This document shows, in pieces, positions 33,678 through 41,645 of a DNA stretch of 45,327 nucleotides. The notes under the pieces are model-generated. The model did not search any database and had not been told where the DNA came from. It saw only the letters and a program-made list of their open reading frames with translations. Positions within the stretch are counted from its first letter, which is position 1. Each line of letters starts with the position of its first letter. The translations under genes were made by a program, and so were the position numbers. This DNA is from Pelagibius sp. (GTDB taxonomy: Bacteria; Pseudomonadota; Alphaproteobacteria; Kiloniellales; Kiloniellaceae). The DNA lies in the NCBI RefSeq assembly GCF_028281305.1, contig NZ_JANQKD010000112.1, positions 1-45,327 of the forward strand. The letters are read 5' to 3'.

Positions 33678-34297
33678 CAGGCGATGCGGGAGACCCACTG
33701 CACCTGGCCGGCGGCCAGACCGCGGGTGGCCTGTTCGCGACCGAGCGATCTCAGCAGCAGTTCCTGTTCGCTGCGCGCCTGCAACTCGGCGATCAGCATC
33801 TCGCCCTGCTGGGTTCTGACAACCACGCGGTCGCCCGGGGAGACCCGGGCATCCGGCGAGACGATCACCAGGTCGCCATGGCGGTAGACAGGCTGCAGAC
33901 CGTCGCCGGTCACCTCCAGGGCATAGGCATGGGGGTCGGCGATGTCGGGAAAGCTGGTCTCCTCCCACTGTGTGCGCAGCGGGCGCCCGGCGGCGTCGAA
34001 GTACCCGGGTTGGGCCGCCTGCGCGAAGCGCAGCTTGGGCAGCCGGCGCTGGCCCGCAGATCCGTCCTGCGCCTCGATCAGGCCGACGAACTCGCTGAGC
34101 GACGCTCCGGTCGCATTCAGGACCTTTGCCAGCGACTCCGTGCTCGGCCAGCGTTGCTTGCCCTCCTTGGTGATCCGTTTGCTCTTGTTGAAGGTGGTCG
34201 GATCCAAGCCGGCTTGCCGGGCAAGGCCCGAGGGTGAAAGGCCATAGCGCGCCGCAAGGCGGTCGATCGCATGCCATACACTGTGATGCTGGAGCAT
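33665..34297 (-). CDS. helix-turn-helix regulator with degenerate S24 (LexA-like) domain
   Basis: The 210-aa protein has an N-terminal XRE-type helix-turn-helix (LAARYGLSPSGLARQAGLDP, then WPSTESLAKVLNATGASLSE) and a C-terminal LexA/CI-like beta fold (YALEVTGDGLQPVYRHGDLV, SPGDRVVVRTQQGEMLIAEL). In active S24 repressors the first motif is GDSM with a Ser nucleophile, and a Lys follows in the second. Here they are Gly133 (GDGL) and Ala170 (LIAEL), so self-cleavage is probably lost. It would act as a non-cleavable regulator. The ATG at 34297 is clear. Confidence 0.85.
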   Translation of the reverse strand: MLQHHSVWHAIDRLAARYGLSPSGLARQAGLDPTTFNKSKRITKEGKQRWPSTESLAKVLNATGASLSEFVGLIEAQDGSAGQRRLPKLRFAQAAQPGYFDAAGRPLRTQWEETSFPDIADPHAYALEVTGDGLQPVYRHGDLVIVSPDARVSPGDRVVVRTQQGEMLIAELQARSEQELLLRSLGREQATRGLAAGQVQWVSRIAWSKY

Positions 34298-34438
34298 GGG
34301 AACATTGTCTTATAAATCGACGCCTAATGCAGCAAGAACATAGTCTTAACTGTAGTCAAACTGGCAAGTTATTGCGGCCTGGAGACCCGCTTCAGGCGAG
34401 GCTGGTCAAGCTGCGGTTGTGTCACTACCTTGGCGGCC

Positions 34439-34789
34439 ATGCAGGACACCGTAATCTTTCATATCTGCCGCAAGGACGAATGGGCCGAGGCGCAGGAGCG
34501 CGGGCACTACGACGGCTCCTCCCAGGACCGCGCCGACGGCTTTATCCACTTCTCCACCGCGGCCCAGGTCGAGACGTCCGCGGCCAAGCATCGCGCCGGG
34601 CAGGACGGCTTGCTCCTGCTGGCTGTCGATGTGGGCGCGCTCGGCGCCGCGTTGAAGTGGGAGCCCTCGCGCGGAGGCGCGCTGTTTCCGCACCTCTATG
34701 GCCCGCTTCCTCTTGCGGCGGTCCGCCGAGTCGACGACCTGCCTTTGGGGACCGACGGCCGTCATCGCTTTCCACCGCTGGTGGACTAG
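34439..34789 (+). CDS. DUF952 family protein
   Basis: The 116-aa protein has the DUF952 pattern: TVIFHICRKDEWAEAQERGH, YDGSSQDRADGFIHFSTAAQ, LLLLAVDVGALGAALKWEPS, and ALFPHLYGPLPLAAVRRVDD. The D-GFIH-S motif resembles ADP-ribosyl-transfer-like folds, but function is unknown. ATG 34439 lies behind GGCGGCC with no strong ribosome-binding site; an in-frame TTG lies 9 bp upstream. It precedes pyrD by 18 bp, a pairing seen in other alphaproteobacteria. Confidence 0.85.
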   Translation: MQDTVIFHICRKDEWAEAQERGHYDGSSQDRADGFIHFSTAAQVETSAAKHRAGQDGLLLLAVDVGALGAALKWEPSRGGALFPHLYGPLPLAAVRRVDDLPLGTDGRHRFPPLVD

Positions 34790-34807
34790 GGTAAGGACGA
34801 CCGCGTC

Positions 34808-35890
34808 GTGGCGTCTTTTCTCTTTGATCGGCTGATCGGCCCCGGACTCAGGCTTCTGGACCCGGAGACCGCGCACAGCCTCACTCTGAAGGCCCTGGCC
34901 GCGGGCCTGGCGCCGCGCGTCACGGAGCCCGACGACCCGCTGCTGGCAACCCGGATCTGGGGACGCGCCTTTTCCAATCCGGTGGGTCTCTCCGCGGGGT
35001 TCGACAAGGACGCCGAGGTCATGGCGCCGATGCTCGCGCTCGGCTTCGGCTTCGTCGAGGTGGGCAGCATCACGCCGCGCCCGCAAGGCGGCAATCCCAA
35101 GCCGCGGATCTTTCGCCTGCCCGACGACGCGGCGGTGATCAACCGGCTCGGCTTCAACAGCGGCGGACTCGAGGCGGCAGCGCAGCGGCTGAGAGCCTAT
35201 CGGGCAGGCTCATCGAAGGGAGAGCGACAGGGCCTCGTCGGCATCAACCTGGGCAAGAACAGAGACAGCGCCGATGCGGCAGGTGACTATGCCCAGGGTG
35301 CCGCAGCCCTCGCACCGCTGGCCGACTATCTGGTGGTCAACGTCTCCTCGCCCAACACGCCGGGCCTGCGGGCTCTGCAGGGGCGCGGCGAACTGGAGGA
35401 CCTGCTGGGCCGTGTCACAGCCGCCCTGCCGTCACCGGCCCCGCCGCTGCTGTTGAAGATCGCGCCGGACCTCACCGAGGAAGACAAGCAGGACATCGCG
35501 GCCGTCTGCCTTGCCGCCGGGGTTGCCGGGATCATCGCCACCAACACCACCATCGAAAGACCGGACAGTCTGCGCGGCTCTGCCAGGGCCGAGGGCGGCG
35601 GCCTTTCCGGCCAGCCGCTGTTCGCCGCCTCCACCGCCGTGCTGTCGGATCTCTACCGCCTGACCGAAGGCAGGCTGCCGCTGATCGGGGTCGGCGGCAT
35701 CGCCTCCGGCGCCGATGCCTACCGCAAGATCCGCGCCGGGGCCTCCCTGGTGCAGCTCTACACAGCGCTGATCTATCAGGGGCCCGCCCTGGTGACGCGC
35801 ATCAAGCGGGAACTCGCCCGCCTGCTGCGGGACGACGGTTTCGAGTCCCTGGCCGCCGCCGTGGGCGCCGACCACCGCTACAGCGGCTAG
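34808..35890 (+). CDS. pyrD: dihydroorotate dehydrogenase (quinone), class 2
   Basis: The 360-aa flavoenzyme oxidises dihydroorotate to orotate in pyrimidine synthesis, passing electrons to quinone at the membrane. Class 2 features are the N-terminal helical part (ASFLFDRLIGPGLRLLDPET), FSNPVGLSAGFDKDAEVM, VEVGSITPRPQGGNPKPRIF, VNVSSPNTPGLR with the catalytic Ser, and LIGVGGIASGADAYRKIRAG for FMN. GTG start at 34808. It is in the DUF952-pyrD operon. Confidence 0.96.
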   Translation: MASFLFDRLIGPGLRLLDPETAHSLTLKALAAGLAPRVTEPDDPLLATRIWGRAFSNPVGLSAGFDKDAEVMAPMLALGFGFVEVGSITPRPQGGNPKPRIFRLPDDAAVINRLGFNSGGLEAAAQRLRAYRAGSSKGERQGLVGINLGKNRDSADAAGDYAQGAAALAPLADYLVVNVSSPNTPGLRALQGRGELEDLLGRVTAALPSPAPPLLLKIAPDLTEEDKQDIAAVCLAAGVAGIIATNTTIERPDSLRGSARAEGGGLSGQPLFAASTAVLSDLYRLTEGRLPLIGVGGIASGADAYRKIRAGASLVQLYTALIYQGPALVTRIKRELARLLRDDGFESLAAAVGADHRYSG

Positions 35891-35923
35891 GATGCTGCTG
35901 AAGGAAGGGGCTTAGCGACCGCC

Positions 35924-36030
35924 ATCCTTCGAGACGCGCGCCTCAGGCACGCTCCTCAGGATGAGGATCGAAAGGGTGAAACAGCCGACCCTCATGCTGA
36001 GGAGTGAGCGTAGCGAACGTCTCGAAGCAT
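35924..36030. repeat. 107-bp palindromic intergenic element
   Basis: Left end ATCCTTCGAGAC and right end GTCTCGAAGCAT are inverted copies. Inner arms GCTCCTCAGGATGAGG and CCTCATGCTGAGGAGTGAGC are also complementary. The look (ccttcgagacg...cctcaggatgagg) is a well-known alphaproteobacterial intergenic repeat. It follows pyrD. Confidence 0.75.
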
Positions 36031-36061
36031 ATCGCCGCTGTTCCCTGCTTTCATCGGCGGG

Positions 36062-36409
36062 CTAAAGGATCTCGAGAACGCTTTCCGGCGGCCGGCCCAG
36101 GGCCGCCTTCGATCCCTTGGTGACGATCGGCCGTTCGATCAGGATCGGGTGTTCCACCATGGCCGCAATCAGCGCGCTGCGGCTGAGGCCCTCGTCCTGC
36201 AGATTGAGCTCCTTGTAAGGGGCTTCCTTGCGCCGCATGAGATCGCGCGGCTCCATCTCCAACTGCTTCAGGATGGCATCCAGGGTTCCCGCGTCCGGCG
36301 GCGTCTTCAGGTATTCCACGATCCGGGGCTCGACGCCGTGCTCCTGGAGCAGGGCCAGGGTCTGGCGCGATTTGCTGCAGCGCGGATTGTGATAGAGGGT
36401 AACCGTCAT
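36062..36409 (-). CDS. arsC: arsenate reductase (glutaredoxin type)
   Basis: The 115-aa protein has the ArsC/Spx fold: MTVTLYHNPRCSKSRQTLAL with catalytic Cys11, VEYLKTPPDAGTLDAILKQL and HPILIERPIVTKGSKAALGR with the conserved ERP-x-V. These enzymes reduce arsenate to arsenite with glutathione and glutaredoxin. No ars operon is nearby, so this may be a YfgD-like housekeeping version. It converges with pyrD across the palindromic element. Confidence 0.9.
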   Translation of the reverse strand: MTVTLYHNPRCSKSRQTLALLQEHGVEPRIVEYLKTPPDAGTLDAILKQLEMEPRDLMRRKEAPYKELNLQDEGLSRSALIAAMVEHPILIERPIVTKGSKAALGRPPESVLEIL

Positions 36410-36659
36410 CGTCCGTGTCCTTGCTTCCTGGTAGGCCTTCCGGGCTCTCGCCGGGGCCAGAAAGCTTTCTGCTGCGCGGGGGCGCGTCCGTCAAGCGCCC
36501 CTGCCGCGGTTTGGTGGACGGCACCGCCGGTCGCAGGCCGCAAGACTCCGTTAACCCTCTTTCAAGACTGGCCCGGCAGAGTAGGCGCCATGGATCGGCC
36601 TATCCTCTCCACGAACCTGCGCGCCTGGCGGCGGTGCGCGGCGATGCCGGGTCGCCGCG

Positions 36660-38021
36660 ATGCTTAGGCACCTGGCGATCTTCCTCTGCTACGGCGCGGC
36701 TGCGGCGGCGGTGCTGCTTTACGGCCCCGGCTGGCATCCGCTGATTGATGCCCGCAGCGCCATCGGCCTCGCCCTGGCGGTGCTCCTGGCCGGCGGTCTG
36801 CTGCACGAGGTTTACGCCCGCCTGGGCCGGGAAACCTTTCTTGCGCAGAAGCTGCTCTCCCTGCGGGTTGCCCAGGGCGACGCCCTGGAAGAACTGAGCT
36901 GGACCCGCCGGGAGCTGGCGGTATTGCGCGAAGCCCTGGAGTCTGCAGGCGGCGTCAGCAAGTCCGGCAAGTCGGTCGACGAGGTGATTGCCGAGGTCAA
37001 GGTGCTGCAGTCGCTGATCACCCGGCTCGCCAAGTCCTCCAAGGCGCCTCGGCAGGCTGCGGAAGCGGAAGAGCCGTCTGCCGCATCCCAGGCGTCGCAG
37101 GCAGCGAATGGACCGGCGGTGAAGCAACTGACTGCGGCACCGCCTGCAAAGCCGCATCCCTTGCGGCCGCGTCCGGCAGAAAGCCGCGCGAACAGCGAAG
37201 ACGCGGTGGCGCCTGCGCCGGCCCCCGCCCCCGCCAACGCCAACGAAGCAGAAAAGAAAGCCGGTGTCCTGCCGCCGGTCGCGCTCGGCCTCGACGAGGC
37301 GGCAGTGCTGGAGGTGGCGCGCCAGGCGCTGCGCGACGACCGCATCGATCTGGTGTTGCAGCCCATCGTCCTGCTGCCGCAGCGCAAGCGCCGCTACTAC
37401 GAGTGCTTCTCGCGCCTGCGCACCACCGACGGATTCATGATCCTGCCGGAGCAGTACATCAATCTCGCTGAGCGCGAGGGCCTGGTGGCGGCGATCGACA
37501 ACATGCTGCTGATCCGCTGCATCCAGCTCATCCGCAAGATCCAGCGGCGCAACGAGAAGCTCGACTTCTTCTGCAACATCTCCAGTCTGACCCTGGGCGA
37601 CGACGTTTTCTTCGCCGATTTCGTCGACTTTCTGGAGAGCAACCGCGAACTGACCCGCAACCTGATCTTCGAGTTCCCACAGACCGACTACAACGCCTGG
37701 GACGCCAGCGCCGGCATCTATCTGAAGCGCCTCGCCGATCTCGGCTGCCGCTTCTCGCTGGACGGCGTCATCGACCTGGACATCGATCCGGCCGCTCTGG
37801 CGGCGCGGGAGTTTCACTTCGTCAAGGTCCGCGCCGAAGCGCTGCTCGCCGAGCCCGAGAAGGGCGAGCGGCTGCAGGCCGGTCTCAAGGACTACGGCAT
37901 CCGTCTGGTCGCCGAGAAGGTGGAGGACGAGGATGCCCTGGTGGAGGTGCTCGACCTCGGCATCGACTGCGCCCAGGGCTACCTCTTCGGCGAGCCGCGT
38001 CTCGCCCGCCCGGCGGCCTAA
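36660..38021 (+). CDS. tipF: TipF-like degenerate EAL-domain protein
   Basis: The 453-aa protein has two N-terminal transmembrane helices (about 4-21 and 34-50), a coiled coil (55-125), an Ala/Pro-rich linker (130-205) and an EAL domain (212-450). This is the layout and length of Caulobacter TipF, a c-di-GMP receptor that positions the flagellum. Key EAL residues are partly kept: Glu248 (YYECF in place of EAL), Asn306 (FFCNISS), Glu338 (IFEFPQT) and Lys389 (HFVKVR). The metal/catalytic DDFGTG loop is LDGVIDL, so hydrolysis is unlikely. The TipF call rests on architecture and no flagellar genes are in view. Confidence 0.72.
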   Translation: MLRHLAIFLCYGAAAAAVLLYGPGWHPLIDARSAIGLALAVLLAGGLLHEVYARLGRETFLAQKLLSLRVAQGDALEELSWTRRELAVLREALESAGGVSKSGKSVDEVIAEVKVLQSLITRLAKSSKAPRQAAEAEEPSAASQASQAANGPAVKQLTAAPPAKPHPLRPRPAESRANSEDAVAPAPAPAPANANEAEKKAGVLPPVALGLDEAAVLEVARQALRDDRIDLVLQPIVLLPQRKRRYYECFSRLRTTDGFMILPEQYINLAEREGLVAAIDNMLLIRCIQLIRKIQRRNEKLDFFCNISSLTLGDDVFFADFVDFLESNRELTRNLIFEFPQTDYNAWDASAGIYLKRLADLGCRFSLDGVIDLDIDPAALAAREFHFVKVRAEALLAEPEKGERLQAGLKDYGIRLVAEKVEDEDALVEVLDLGIDCAQGYLFGEPRLARPAA

Positions 38022-38030
38022 AGCCCACCC

Positions 38031-38072
38031 AATCCTCTTTGCGCCCAACCTCTTTTGCGCCCAATACCCTTT
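38031..38072. repeat. 16-bp tandem repeat just after the tipF-like gene
   Basis: aatcctctttgcgccc (38031-38046) and aacctcttttgcgccc (38047-38062) are followed by a decayed third unit. It starts 9 nt after the stop codon. Confidence 0.75.
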
Positions 38073-38134
38073 GCATGGGCCCCGCGCTGTGGCAGAAGGG
38101 CGCCGACACGCCTTAGTGGCCTCGCGGAGCTTTC

Positions 38135-39010
38135 ATGTCCCATCCGTCCTTCTACCCGGGTCTTGCCGCCCTGGCCGACCGCTATGACGCCTTCATCGTC
38201 GATCTCTGGGGCGTCATGCACGACGGGATCGCCGCTTTCCCGGACGCGGTGGCGGCCCTGAAGGCGCTGAAGGCCGCCGGCAAGCGCTCGGTCATCCTCT
38301 CCAACGCGCCGCGGCGGGTGGATGTCATCGTTGCGCGCAACGCGGAACTGGGGATCGACCCCAAGCTGCCCGATGCCCTGATGTCCTCCGGCGAGGATGC
38401 CTGGCAGCACCTGAGCCAGCGGCGCGATCCCTGGTACCGGGCGCTGGGGCGGCGCTGCTACCACCTGGGGCCGGAGCGCGACCACGGCATGCGCGAGGGG
38501 CTGGATCTGGACTTCGTCGAAAGCCTGGAGCAGGCCGACTTCATCCTCAACACCGGGAACCTCAGTCCCCTCGACAGCGTCGAGACCTATGACGATTTCA
38601 TCGGCCAGGCCCTTGGGCTCGGCCTGCCGATGATCTGCACCAATCCGGATCTGGTGGTCGTCCGCGGCGGCAAGCGGGAGATCTGCGCCGGGGCCATCGC
38701 GCTCGCGTTCGAGCAGCGCGGCGGCGAGGTGCGCTGGCACGGCAAGCCGCATCCGGAGGTTTACCTGACCTGCTTCGACCTGCTTCCCGGTATCGCCCCG
38801 GAGCGGATTGCCGCCATCGGCGATTCCCTGCGGACGGATGTGGCCGGCGCAGCGGCGGCGGGTATCGACTGTATTTTCGTCGCTGCCGGCATCCATGGCG
38901 AGGAATTGGGCGTAGATAAGGAGGGGATCATCGATCCCGACCGTTACGCTGCCATGATCGCCGACGCGCCCGCCGCGCCGAGCGCGGTCATGCCGTTCAT
39001 GCGCTGGTAG
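38135..39010 (+). CDS. HAD-superfamily class IIA hydrolase (TIGR01459-type)
   Basis: The 291-aa protein has DAFIVDLWGVMHDGIAAFPD (motif I), SVILSNAPRRVDVI (motif II), WHGKPHPEVYLTCFDLL (motif III Lys) and IAAIGDSLRTDVAGAAAAGI (motif IV). This is the class IIA layout of NagD-like phosphatases. In motif I the usual second Asp (DxD) is Trp (D-L-W-G), as in the TIGR01459 subgroup. Substrate unknown. It is followed 42 bp later by the cyclase gene. Confidence 0.88.
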   Translation: MSHPSFYPGLAALADRYDAFIVDLWGVMHDGIAAFPDAVAALKALKAAGKRSVILSNAPRRVDVIVARNAELGIDPKLPDALMSSGEDAWQHLSQRRDPWYRALGRRCYHLGPERDHGMREGLDLDFVESLEQADFILNTGNLSPLDSVETYDDFIGQALGLGLPMICTNPDLVVVRGGKREICAGAIALAFEQRGGEVRWHGKPHPEVYLTCFDLLPGIAPERIAAIGDSLRTDVAGAAAAGIDCIFVAAGIHGEELGVDKEGIIDPDRYAAMIADAPAAPSAVMPFMRW

Positions 39011-39052
39011 AGCCGGGCCTCGCACGGCCCTGCCACCCGGAGGACCGAAGGG

Positions 39053-40870
39053 ATGGCACAGCCGCAGAGCCGTACCTTTCACTGGGAGTTCGAGAACCCG
39101 GCAGAGGCCATCTGGCCGCTGCTGGCAGATACCGTGCGCTTCAACGAGGCTGCCGGCCTGCCCCGTTACGAGGTCAGCGAGACGGCGCAGCCGGACGGGT
39201 CTGTGCTCTACGAGGGCCGCATGAAGCGCGGTCCTTTCACGATCGCCTGGCGCGAGATCCCGGTGAACTGGGTGGCCGGGCGTTGGTTCGAGCATCGCCG
39301 CGAGTTCCTGAACGGCCCCCTGAAGGACCTGACGGCGCGCCTGGAGCTCTCGCCCGGACCGGATGGCAGGGGCTGCCGCGGCGACTACACGCTGACCGCG
39401 ACCCCGGCCAACCTGCTGGGCCGGCTGATGCTGAAAACCGGGTTCTTCGAATCGACCGCCAAGACCTTCGCCGGATTGGCCGCCGACGCCGACCGCTTCG
39501 CCGGGGGCCTGTCGGTCGAGCCCTTCACCTTCACGGCACCGACACCCGACCCGGCTGTCCGGACCAAGGTGGCGGAGCTGGTCGCCGCCATTGAGGCCGG
39601 ACCCCATGGCCATGGCCTCGCCGCGCGCCTGGCCGAGCATCTGCTGACGGCGCAGGAGGCCGACCTCGTTCATCTCAGGCCGCTGGCGCTGGCCCGGCGC
39701 TGGCAGGTGGAGGAGCGCGCCGCCATCGAGCTCTGCCTGGAGGCGGTGCGCGCCGGCCTGCTCGACATGCGCTGGGATCTGCTCTGCCCGCGCTGCCGCA
39801 TTCCCAAGGCGGCGGTGGAAGCGCTGGATGGCCTGCCGCAGGGCGCACACTGCGACAGCTGCAACATCGACTATGAGCGCGACTTCTCGCGCAACGTCGA
39901 ACTCAGCTTCCAGCCGGCAGCGGCGGTCCGCCCGCTGGGCAGCGGCGAGCACTGCCTCTTCGGGCCGATGTCGACGCCGCACATCTGGCTGCAGCGGACC
40001 CTGGCACCGGGCGAAAACCTGGCCGAACCCTGCGATCTGCCGCCGGGCCGCTATGCCTTGCGCACACTGGAGCCGGGGCCGGAATGCATTGTCGATCTCG
40101 CGGAGGAATCGGCTTTACCGGAAGTGACCCTCGACAACGACAGCATCACCGCGACCCCGGCGGGACAGGCAGGAAGAACTGTTCTGCACAACCGCACCGC
40201 CCGGCCGCTCACCGTGATCGTGGAGGAACGGCGCTGGGTGCGCGATGCCCTGACCGCTGACCGGGTGACGGCGCTGCAGGCCTTCCGCGACCTCTTCTCC
40301 GATCAGGTCCTGCGGCCCGGCGACGAGGTGGCTGTCGCGCGCATTTCCCTTCTGTTCACCGACCTCAGGCGTTCGACGGAGCTCTACGGGCGTATCGGCG
40401 ATGCCGCGGCCTATCACCTGGTGCGCGACCACTTTGCCTTTCTCGGCGCCATCGTACGGCGCCACAACGGCGCGGTGGTGAAAACCATCGGCGATGCGGT
40501 CATGGCCGCCTTCGCCACGCCGGCCGATGCGGTTGCAGCCGCGCTTGCTGTCCAGCACGAGGTCGCGGATTTTAACGCGCGCGAAGGGGGCAATGCCCGC
40601 GAGGAGATGCCGGTGGTCATCAAGCTGGGCGTGCACGAAGGTCCCTGCATCGCCGTCACCCTGAACGGCCGCCTCGACTACTTCGGCAGCACGGTCAACA
40701 TGGCCGCGCGCCTGCAGGGCAAGAGCGAAGGCGGCGACCTGGTCGTTTCGCAGTCGGTCAGCGAGGAGGGTGCGGTCGCGGCCTTGCTCCAGGATCAGGA
40801 TTGCGTTCACGAGACCACTCAGCTCAAGGGCTTCGAGCAGCCGGTCGCCTATTGCCGGGTGCGCCTTTAG
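39053..40870 (+). CDS. DUF5939 adenylate/guanylate cyclase
   Basis: The 605-aa soluble protein has a START/SRPBCC-like region (7-155), a zinc-ribbon-like part (Cys245, Cys248, Cys267, Cys270 in CPRC and CDSC), a beta-rich segment, and a C-terminal class III nucleotide cyclase from about residue 425 with ISLLFTDLRRSTELYGRIGD, VKTIGDAVMAAF and YFGSTVNMAARLQG. Both metal-binding Asp residues are present, so it should be active. Which nucleotide it uses is not clear from the sequence. The N-terminal domains probably sense a ligand. Confidence 0.85.
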   Translation: MAQPQSRTFHWEFENPAEAIWPLLADTVRFNEAAGLPRYEVSETAQPDGSVLYEGRMKRGPFTIAWREIPVNWVAGRWFEHRREFLNGPLKDLTARLELSPGPDGRGCRGDYTLTATPANLLGRLMLKTGFFESTAKTFAGLAADADRFAGGLSVEPFTFTAPTPDPAVRTKVAELVAAIEAGPHGHGLAARLAEHLLTAQEADLVHLRPLALARRWQVEERAAIELCLEAVRAGLLDMRWDLLCPRCRIPKAAVEALDGLPQGAHCDSCNIDYERDFSRNVELSFQPAAAVRPLGSGEHCLFGPMSTPHIWLQRTLAPGENLAEPCDLPPGRYALRTLEPGPECIVDLAEESALPEVTLDNDSITATPAGQAGRTVLHNRTARPLTVIVEERRWVRDALTADRVTALQAFRDLFSDQVLRPGDEVAVARISLLFTDLRRSTELYGRIGDAAAYHLVRDHFAFLGAIVRRHNGAVVKTIGDAVMAAFATPADAVAAALAVQHEVADFNAREGGNAREEMPVVIKLGVHEGPCIAVTLNGRLDYFGSTVNMAARLQGKSEGGDLVVSQSVSEEGAVAALLQDQDCVHETTQLKGFEQPVAYCRVRL

Positions 40871-40961
40871 GTCAGGCGGTGGCGCTGCTGCGGGATTGGC
40901 GCTAAAAGGGCCAGACAGGCGCTCCTGACGAGCAGGCGCTCACGACTGGAGTGAGGGGGAT

Positions 40962-41549
40962 ATGGGGACTGGTTTCTTTGGGCACGTCCTGGCAGCGCTG
41001 CTTCTGGTGTCGTCGTTTGTCATGGTTTCCGCGCCGGCCGATGCCGCGGACTTCGATCTTTCAAAACTGAAAGCTGGCGGCTACGTGGTGCTGCTGCGTC
41101 ATGTGAAGGCGGGCGGCAGCGACTCCGACGACCTCGACCTGGCGGATTGCCGGACACAGCGGCAGGTCGGCGCGGCCGGCCGCAAGCAGGCGGCGGAGCT
41201 TAAGCAACGCTTCCTTGCCGCCGGGATTACCGAACTGCGCCTGCTCAGCAGCCAGTACTGCCGGGCTCTGCAGACTGCCGAACTGCTGGATCTCGGCACA
41301 GTCACCGAAGAGCCCGCCCTGAACTATTTCCACTGGCGCATGGGCGACAAGGATGCGGTCTACGACGGGCTGCGCCGCTTCATCGTTGCCTTGGAGGCGC
41401 CCGGCGAGGGTCCGCCGCTGGTGCTGGTCGGCCATACCCATGCCTTCAACATCATCGGGCTCGAAGCGGCGGACGCGGGCGGCGGTCTCGTCCTGCGGCC
41501 CAACGGCAGCGACCGGCCGGAGGTGGTGGGCACGATCACGGCGCCCTGA
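40962..41549 (+). CDS. secreted histidine phosphatase family protein
   Basis: The 195-aa protein has a signal peptide (LAALLLVSSFVMVSAPADAA, cleavage near ADAA). The mature part is a histidine phosphatase: GYVVLLRHVKAGG carries the R-H pair (RHG form with Val), LRLLSSQYCRALQTAELL the downstream arginine, and PPLVLVGHTHAFNI the second catalytic His. It acts in the periplasm on an unknown phosphoester. ATG 40962 follows GAGGGGG. Confidence 0.83.
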   Translation: MGTGFFGHVLAALLLVSSFVMVSAPADAADFDLSKLKAGGYVVLLRHVKAGGSDSDDLDLADCRTQRQVGAAGRKQAAELKQRFLAAGITELRLLSSQYCRALQTAELLDLGTVTEEPALNYFHWRMGDKDAVYDGLRRFIVALEAPGEGPPLVLVGHTHAFNIIGLEAADAGGGLVLRPNGSDRPEVVGTITAP

Positions 41550-41645
41550 CGGTTGTGGCGCCCCAAGCCGGCGCTCCCGCCTGCGGGAAGCTGCCCGGCG
41601 GGATTTGCACGTCGGCCGCTAGCGCCGCGTGCTAGCCTTGCAACC

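Noticed and set aside
33554..34237. A plus-strand frame beginning with repeated PAKFL units
   Set aside because: It arises from the 15-bp repeat and then runs antisense to the S24-like regulator. No recognisable protein.
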